Translations under genes and position numbers: made by a program | From: Cladophialophora immunda | Taxonomy: Eukaryota; Ascomycota; Eurotiomycetes; Chaetothyriales; Herpotrichiellaceae | NCBI RefSeq assembly: GCF_000835495.1 | Contig: NW_015622541.1 | Coordinates: 3,162,001-3,226,000 of the forward strand | Reading direction: 5' to 3' | DNA: 64,000 nucleotides | Notes under the pieces: generated by a model | What the model was told of the DNA's origin: nothing | Databases searched by the model: none | Seen by the model: the letters and a program-made list of their open reading frames with translations, nothing else | Shown here: positions 57,831-64,000 of the stretch, piece by piece | Numbering within the stretch: the stretch's first letter is position 1 | How the letters are laid out: the number at the start of each line of letters is the position of its first letter

Positions 57831-58913
57831 TCAAAACTTGCCTGGCAAAAACTTTTCGCCATTTTTCAGAGCCCATTCCTGATCATGCGCGAGGACCACC
57901 TCGAATGAGAAGTCATCGTCGGCGTCTCTTACCATGCTCCTCATATTGGCAATGTGCCTCGCTGTCGCGACATCATCCACATGGACGCTCTTCATTGAGC
58001 CATCAGCCTGTTGAAACTTGGCGATGGTGCACGTCCCGTCCAGCAACGACGGGAAGTGGCACGAATCACTCCCCAAAAGAATGAAACGTTGGGGACCAAT
58101 GCGTGCGAGGCCGTTGATGTGCCCCTCGACGTGACCTGGCGCGCTGATGATGTAGAAGCTGCCGTCGCTGAAGATGTCAAGGGCATGAGGGAAACGTGCC
58201 AGCGGTTTCCACAGAGGAGTTCCGTCTTTGAGGAAAGTCTGGTCTGGGTCAGGCAACTCGGTCACCCGGCTTTGGTCTGATGGCAGCAAGGAAGGCAAGA
58301 ACCAGGTCTCGTTCGGGTCGCCGTAGACTTCTGGCCTGAGCAGCTCCATCGTGCCATGGCCGACCACAAAGTGCGACTTGGGAAATTTGTCCGGATCGCC
58401 CGTATGGTCATAGTGGATGTGGCTCAGGATCACCAGGTCGATGTCGTCGGCCGAAACACCGCCATGCTCGAGTGACTCCCTCACGTCGCTTGGGACTTCG
58501 ACCAGACGTGTCCCATCTGTCAGCCGTCTGGCGACCTTGGGAGGATAGTTGTGCACGTCCCGCCGAAGTCCGAGGTCGTAGACAATCATGATACCTGTTG
58601 GGGGATGACGGATGAAAAAGGCCAGGGATGGACAGCGATGGACAGCCTGCGGATCGTGAGGGTTGATGAACTCTCTCTCAGGTAGACCTATGTAGCCTGC
58701 GTCCAAAGCCGAGAGTTCGACGTAGCTTTGTCGAGGGCCATCTTGGGGGAATAATGGGGATGTGGAATTGCCACTAAGAGTTTCTGGGAGGACGTCTTTT
58801 GGGGGTCCTGAAGGAGATTTGGTGTCTTGAGTCGCACCGTTCTCCAAAATCCATTGAATGAAAGGCGGATTCCGCGTCCCTTTCGCTGGGGGTTGAGGTT
58901 GAGGTACCGCCAT
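57831..58913 (-). CDS. Metallo-beta-lactamase-fold hydrolase 2 (lactonase-like)
   Basis: An intronless 360-residue MBL protein. The zinc motif is VILSHIHYDHTGD (HxHxDH). A third ligand histidine is in APGHVEGHINGL, the aspartate in LLGSDSCHFPSLLDGT, and the final histidine in VLAHDQEW. The same C-terminal blocks (GSDxCH, LLDGT/LIDGT, ALAHD/VLAHD) occur in the protein at 10693-11840, so the two are paralogs. This one carries an extra N-terminal segment rich in proline and glutamine. Likely activity is hydrolysis of a lactone or ester. The loss of all introns compared with member 1 resembles the pattern among the monooxygenases. Confidence 0.92.
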   Translation of the reverse strand: MAVPQPQPPAKGTRNPPFIQWILENGATQDTKSPSGPPKDVLPETLSGNSTSPLFPQDGPRQSYVELSALDAGYIGLPEREFINPHDPQAVHRCPSLAFFIRHPPTGIMIVYDLGLRRDVHNYPPKVARRLTDGTRLVEVPSDVRESLEHGGVSADDIDLVILSHIHYDHTGDPDKFPKSHFVVGHGTMELLRPEVYGDPNETWFLPSLLPSDQSRVTELPDPDQTFLKDGTPLWKPLARFPHALDIFSDGSFYIISAPGHVEGHINGLARIGPQRFILLGSDSCHFPSLLDGTCTIAKFQQADGSMKSVHVDDVATARHIANMRSMVRDADDDFSFEVVLAHDQEWALKNGEKFLPGKF

Positions 58914-60253
58914 GGTTAATCTTAACTTTGGCTCGAAGCTCCTTCACTGACCTTTGCTTGTTCTCTCATCTCATGAGACAGAGATACTAATGCCCTATGT
59001 TCAAGAAGAAAAGGGGCAGCCGGTATTCGGTGTAGCCAAACAGCCCCAATCCGGCTTTCTTAGAGAGACTTTGACGCTCAGCGTCAAGTGCACTCCGGGC
59101 TCCACCTAGGTTAATCCAGATATCTTCAGAGCCGTGCCGTGGCGTCAGGTTCGCACCAGGCGAAAGGATCCCTCCGTTCCACACTACTTCTCCCTCCTCC
59201 ATCCTCCATAGTTCCCCACTCCGGTTCAGCCTCAGTTGTCCGGGTCATTTTGAGCTGGGTCTGGATTATTCTGTATTAGACAGGAAGAGCTAGAATTTGC
59301 ATCCGGTTTCCATATCCTTGTCTGCTTCATTAGCGTTTGCCCATCGTCGCTCATTGTGGCGCACCTGTTCCACCTACCATCGGCCACCTACCTTGGAGGT
59401 AGGTGGTATGGAGGCAGGAGCGCCAGGGGGCACATGCCTCTTAGCACATCCCAGTTAGATAGGCAGAGCAGAGCATCCACATAGTTGAATACAAGCAAGT
59501 ATTGTACGCATTTCACGTTGAGGCCACCACACTCTTCAAAGACCGGCTCGACTCGTCCCTGCAACATCCATCGAAGGCCATTTGCATCTATCAAGTTGAT
59601 TCGAACAAGAGGGGAATATAGCACAGACTCAACGCACCTGCACATAGCCTTTCACCGGGGATATATTTTACTGCCGGCTGACCTAAATCTTGCCACAGGC
59701 GTCAGACAAGCACCATGAAGGTTTGGGTTTTCGACACCAGAGTGTAGTGTGGGGAGCGCAACCTTGCCGCTTGTGAGACAGAGCCGAAACCAAAGTTCCC
59801 AGGACAAGTGAGATGGTCGGTCAACCAACACAATTCTTTTTTTCCCTTTCAGTAACGCTTCGGATCCTCATGTTCTCCATCCGGTCCAGGACTTTGGATA
59901 TGATTTGCGGTTTCTGGGAATCGGGTGCTCGAAGTCAAACTCACCTGGTACATTTTCACTACGGTGCAGTAACATAATGCTTGTGCTCCGCGCTAGGTCA
60001 AATGCAGATAGTTGTCATGGTTGTGGGTTTGGGGACTCCGGATGGGGAGCAAAAGTGGAACAATCCGGGGCACAAGACTGAAGATTGGTGTTGGTTGGAC
60101 TTCCTCCTCCTCCTCCACCTCCTTCTTCGGTGTGAGCATATAATCTTTGTAAGATACCGCCTCAATCATTCCCTGACACACTGCCAGCTCCTCCCTCTGC
60201 TATTTTCAAGAGCGTCAAATATACTAAATTCCTGCTCAGCTAGTGTCAGCAGG
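58914..60253. promoter_or_regulatory. Divergent region, MBL 2 / sugar porter
   Basis: A 1.34 kb region without a supported gene. It contains a perfect hairpin at 59384-59406 and a (CTC)n-rich tract at about 60100-60125. A GTGTGGGGAGC word at about 59748 shares only the GTGGGG core. Confidence 0.45.
59384..59406. repeat. Perfect hairpin, 10-bp stem and 3-base loop
   Basis: CCACCTACCT, then TGG, then AGGTAGGTGG. Another CCACCTACC occurs just before, at 59370-59378, so the arm is repeated. Confidence 0.7.
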
Positions 60254-62186
60254 ATGCAATCTACTGGACAAGTTACTGCAACTACTGCAGCTCTGGCGGA
60301 AAAGTCCACCGTCCAGCAAAATATCGAGACTCAACATATTGAGAAATCGCCAGTTGCCGTGGGTTCTATATGGCACCACCGCAAGGGCTTCGCTATCGCT
60401 TGTCTCGCGTGTTTGGCCACCACGCAGTATGGTAAGTTGTGGAACCGCCGATGGGCAACGAATGAGGAAGGGTCGTTTTAACCTGTCTCGGGGCCACAGG
60501 TATGGACTATGGCTTGATAGGTGGTCTGCAGGCCATGCCAGGCTTCCTCAAGGTATTCGGATACAAAGACCCTACCTCATCGATCGGCTGGGGAATCGAC
60601 AGCACCGTCCAGCAATTGATCAACTCACTTATGACCGTCGGTGTGTATCGCCAGTGCCGGCTACATGGCTATTTGCAGCAGCCGACTGACGGGTGTATGG
60701 ACAGGTGCATTTGCCGCGTGCCTCTGCATCGGACCGCTAGGCAAATTTATTGGACGCCCGGCGGCTTTATTCTTGGGCTGCATTTTTAACCATGTGGGTG
60801 GTAAGTGGGATCTTCAGCTGCATTTCTGAGGGACGGCAAACAAAAGCTGACTTTGGCGTCTAGCAATCCTCATGATGGCATCGACCAAATTCGCCGCCCT
60901 CTACGCCAGCCGAGTTGTCATTGGCCTCGCCAATGGTCTTTTCATGGTGCAAACACAGCTCTACATCCAAGAGACTTCGGTACCACAGATCCGCGGTGCT
61001 CTTCTCGGCATGTACCAAGTCTGCGTTGCATTTGGAAGTATCCTGGGCTCGATTGTCGATAACTACACTGCACCCCGCCCAGACCGGTCCGCCTACTTGA
61101 TTCCCTGCGGCTGTCTGTTCATCATTCCAACATTCCTCATGTTTACCTTGCTATTTATGCCGGAATCCCCCCGTTGGCTAGTCGACCACGACCGCTATGA
61201 TGAGGCTCGCAAGAGCCTGGTTAGGCTTCGGCCGTCCGACACCGCTGATCGCATGATCGACGCTGAGCTGAACGAGATGATTGAGGCCGTTCGCATCGAG
61301 CGCTCACTGGCAAAGGGCATCAGACTGGTAGACATGTTCCATGGCACCAATAAACGTCGTTCGATCCTCTCGATATGCCTGGTTCTCTCGCTCTCAGCCA
61401 CCGGCAATCTCTTCTTCATCGTCTACGGTACATATTTCTTCGCTATTGCCGGCGAGAATAAACCCTTCGAGGAGACTGTGGGTATGAACTGTGCAGGTCT
61501 GGCTGGGGTTCTCATCTCGCTGTATCTGATCACCAAAATTGGAAGACGTGTTCTGCTGCTCTCCGGTGCAGCCGGCCAGGGTATTTGCATGCTCGTCATC
61601 GGCGCCACGTACAGTTCGGGCAACAACTCCCTCGCCGCCAACCGCTGTCTGGTCGCCTTTGTCATCCTCCACATCTTTCTCTATACCATGTGCACCGCAC
61701 CATACCTGTACTTGGTGGCTGGAGAGATCCCCTCGAATAGATTGAGAAGTTTCACCCTCGGAATTGCCAACGCCGTCGGATATTTTGGAGCGTGGCTCAT
61801 TTCCTTCACCGTTCCTTACTTCATCAACCCACAGGATCTCAACTGGGTAAGTCTTTCACGTCACTCAGCTCCTCTATGCAAGTCTTCACCGCACTGTATG
61901 ATTGTATACTAACTTTATATATTTGTCACTTTACTAGGGTCCAAAATACTCTTGGATATGGTTCGGGTCCAACTTCGCCTACTTCATATTTATATTTTTC
62001 TTTATGCCCGAAACGAAAGACCGCACCTTGGAAGAGATTGATGAAATGTTTGAGAAACGTGTGCCGGCATGGAAATTCAAGAGTTATGTCTGCCTTGAGG
62101 TCAATGAAGCTAGGGCAGCTGGACCCGTCGCAGTGCAGCAGGCCGAGGAGAAGCCGCGGGTGAGTCAGGATGAAGCAGTGGTTTGA
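60254..62186 (+). CDS. Sugar-porter family MFS transporter
   Basis: A 12-helix carrier of the sugar-porter (hexose/maltose-type) family. The N-terminal cytosolic tail precedes TM1, which reads TQYGMDYGLIGGLQ after splicing. The family motifs follow: PLGKFIGRPAA-like loop 2-3, RVVIGLANG and the TM5 start, PESPRWLVDHDRYDEA (PESPRxL), TKIGRRVLLL (GRR), and at the C-terminus PETKDRTLEEIDEMF (PETKxxxLEE). Introns fall after TTQYG, after LMTVG, after IFNHVG and after NPQDLNW. It is about 540 residues in the plasma membrane. Sequence cannot separate a hexose from a quinate-like or disaccharide substrate. A glycosylated or sugar-like carbon source for this island would make sense. Confidence 0.92.
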
Positions 62187-63394
62187 AATCACTGGTCTTT
62201 GAGAGGAGGGGCACTAAGAGGTGACTTTGTCATTTGCACCTGACTAGAATGCTCAATTATTCTGTGTGTACGCGCTGCCAGAGAGTACGACATGTTCTTG
62301 ATGATGTGAATATCTGGTTTCGATTGGGGCTAATTTGCTCAAACGAGAGGATAACAGCGCACAAAGCCTCTTCATGCGCTCGTCAGTACGGCGGAAATTA
62401 TAAGGCAATAACCATGAATTGTATTGCTATCGATAGCCATTTAGTCCTCCGGCCTCGAAACGTCCATAGAGTTCATCATGTCATCTTCCATGGTTTTACT
62501 TTTCTTTCCCCCTTTGGTTTTCAACGTCAGTGGCAGGAAGTAAGGCTGGTTTCGTGAAGTTAGTGATCTTTGAATCCCATGACTCCTACCCCGCCAGTGC
62601 AGGAAGTAGATTTAAGAGTGTGGTGGGGTGAAGCCAACCTCCGCTCGCTAGAGTTTCCCACTCCTTTTTGCTTTAACTGCCCTACCCCACCCGACCCCAC
62701 ACCCAACCACGCGAAGGATCGGTGTTTCCCTCCGCTACCGTTACGACTCCGATCTCCAGAATTGACAGCATGCTACGGTACATGGACATCTATTCGAAAA
62801 AAGATTTTGTGCTGCCGACCAGACTTCTAATTGGACCCCAAACCGAGTAGTTGGACCTAGCAAGAGGGGGTTTCTGAGCGTGAGTGTTTCGGGCTTCTTG
62901 GCCGGAAGTCGTGAGCCAGACGGAGTCCTGCCGGCCCATGTGCGACGGAAATGAACAGCAGAACAAATAGAAGCCCTAACAATCTCCTTAGTCATCTTCG
63001 CAGGAGATAAAACGGCGATGGATTGGTGAGTACTATCGAACGTTTTGGATCATATCTTAGCTCTCCCTCGCTTCCCGCCCGGAGGGCAAGTGAATCGAGA
63101 GACCACCCGCATATTTCATAAAAGGAAGGAGCCGGATCATGTGAAGCCGTGTTTGAGCTGGTCTACTTTGTACTCACCGCAAACAGTGTGGTCGAGATTT
63201 TTACAGTTGTTTTTGTAAGAAAGTGCTTTTCACCTCCCGAGTTTCAGAACCGAGAAATCAGCGACACGTTCAAGTGAAAACGCGCGGGCCGAATTGGAGC
63301 TCCCGACTCTCCCCCCCCCCCCCCTTCTCCTTGTCTTTACAGTCGAAGAGACCGAAACTTAAGATAAAATTCTTCGAAGAGAAGGCCCGGAGCA
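62187..63394. promoter_or_regulatory. Upstream region of SDR 3
   Basis: A 1.2 kb region with no supported gene. A 14-base poly-C run lies at 63311-63324, and CCCCAC-type words (TACCCCACCC, ACCCCACACCC) at about 62690-62705. Confidence 0.4.
63311..63324. repeat. Poly-C tract
   Basis: An uninterrupted run of 14 cytosines about 70 bases upstream of the SDR 3 start. Length variation or sequencing slippage is possible here. Confidence 0.9.
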
Positions 63395-64000
63395 ATGGAG
63401 GACTGGGAAATCGAGCCAGATTCTCACATCCCACCTATTAAGATCTACCCAGACAAATACGCCGGACAGGTGGTGATGATCACAGGAGCGGCCCAGGGGA
63501 TCGGAGAAGTGACCTCGAAACTCTTTGCACGTCAGGGCGCCACGGTGGTCATGGTGGATCTTCAAGAAGACAAACTCAAGCAAGTCGCCGTGGAGATCGA
63601 GGCAGGCCAATATGATGCCAAAGCAGAAGGCCCTCCAGCGGGAAAAGGGAAAGCAGAAATCCGGGCCTGCAACGTCGCCGACGAAGCCAGCGTCGACTTG
63701 ATGGTGGACGACGTGATCCGGACCCATGGCAAGATTGACGTCCTGATCCAGCTCGCCGCCGTGTACCCTTTCATCCCGATCGTGGGCCACTCCAGCGACG
63801 ATTTCAAGAGGGTCATGGACGTCAACGTCACGGCGTGTTTCTACCTGACAAAGGCCGTGCTGCCACACATGCAAAAGACAGGGTACGGACGACTCATAAA
63901 TACCTCGTCGGGAACCTTGCAACTCCCTGACCCGGGCCTGTTGGCGTATGTGACGTCGAAGTCCGCAATTGTCGGCTTTACACGCTCCATTGCCATCGAA
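63395..64000 (+). CDS. Short-chain dehydrogenase/reductase 3, cut by the window edge
   Basis: The first 202 codons of a classical SDR; the frame is still open at the last base, so the C-terminal part lies beyond the window. The cofactor motif TGAAQGIGE is at about residue 31. VDLQED supplies the acidic residue that favours NAD(H), the NAG-equivalent is LIQLAAVY, and N-V is VNVTACFYL. The catalytic serine is in NTSSGT and YxxxK in YVTSK. The N-terminal extension MEDWEIEPDSHIPPIKIYPDKYAG is longer than usual. No intron has been needed so far. Function beyond the oxidoreductase class is unknown. Confidence 0.9.
   Translation, partial: MEDWEIEPDSHIPPIKIYPDKYAGQVVMITGAAQGIGEVTSKLFARQGATVVMVDLQEDKLKQVAVEIEAGQYDAKAEGPPAGKGKAEIRACNVADEASVDLMVDDVIRTHGKIDVLIQLAAVYPFIPIVGHSSDDFKRVMDVNVTACFYLTKAVLPHMQKTGYGRLINTSSGTLQLPDPGLLAYVTSKSAIVGFTRSIAIE

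Noticed and set aside
59981..60253. N-terminal extension of the sugar porter
   Set aside because: The upstream codons are leucine/histidine-rich noise; the ATG at 60254 starts a normal cytosolic tail.
1..64000. tRNA, rRNA or CRISPR-like arrays
   Set aside because: No cloverleaf-like or regularly spaced repeat pattern noticed by eye, and CRISPR arrays are not expected in a fungal nuclear genome. A tRNAscan run would settle the tRNA question.

Overview
The window is nuclear DNA of a filamentous ascomycete (Pezizomycotina). The evidence is the short introns of about 45-95 bases with GTRNGT donors and CTNAC-like branch points, the fungal-specific regulators (C2H2 or Zn2Cys6 fingers plus the fungal_trans domain), the HOL1-like and allantoate-permease-like transporters, and the dispersed mono-genic promoters. 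The species cannot be fixed by eye. The mix of many small oxidoreductases, hydrolases and transporters resembles the catabolic islands of metabolically versatile moulds and black yeasts, but that is inference.

Layout, left to right. 0.1-14.5 kb: NmrA-like protein 1 (+), C2H2 regulator 1 (-), alpha/beta hydrolase 1 (+), beta-hydroxyacid dehydrogenase (+), a broken MFS transporter relic (-), a CmcJ/AsaB-like enzyme (-), metallo-beta-lactamase 1 (+), regulator 2 with both C2H2 and Zn2Cys6 fingers (-). 16-28 kb: FAD monooxygenase 1 (+), AtuA-like protein (-), NmrA-like protein 2 (-), HOL1-like MFS 1 (-), alpha/beta hydrolase 2 (+), aldo-keto reductase (+). 28-40 kb: serine beta-lactamase/LovD-type protein (+), DapA/HOGA-type aldolase (-), SDR 1 (+), FAD monooxygenase 2 (-), HOL1-like MFS 2 (-), FAD monooxygenase 3 (+). 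40-64 kb: C2H2 regulator 3 (-), SDR 2 (-), MmgE/PrpD (+), P450 1 (-), allantoate-permease-like MFS (+), PEP mutase/isocitrate lyase family enzyme (+), P450 2 (+), metallo-beta-lactamase 2 (-), sugar-porter MFS (+), SDR 3 (+, cut by the window edge).

No polyketide synthase, NRPS, terpene synthase or prenyltransferase is present. There are instead oxygenases (three FAD, two P450), ring/ester/lactone hydrolases (two alpha/beta, two MBL, one serine beta-lactamase type), dehydrogenases (AKR, three SDR, one HIBADH-like), C-C lyases and dehydratase (DapA type, PEP mutase type, MmgE/PrpD), an AtuA-like protein, at least four intact transporters and three regulators. This reads as an uptake, oxygenate, hydrolyse, cleave programme for a cyclic or lactone-type carbon source, rather than a biosynthetic cluster. 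Several families occur two or three times, so the region looks like a duplicated or composite island.

The most useful non-coding signal is an 8-base word, CCCCACAT (or its complement), found by eye at eight places. All are between genes and all lie between 6.5 and 38 kb. Its core GTGGGG matches the CreA consensus SYGGRG, but the conserved extension suggests a cluster-specific site. The other standout is alpha/beta hydrolase 1, whose nucleophile serine is replaced by alanine while its paralog in the same window keeps it.
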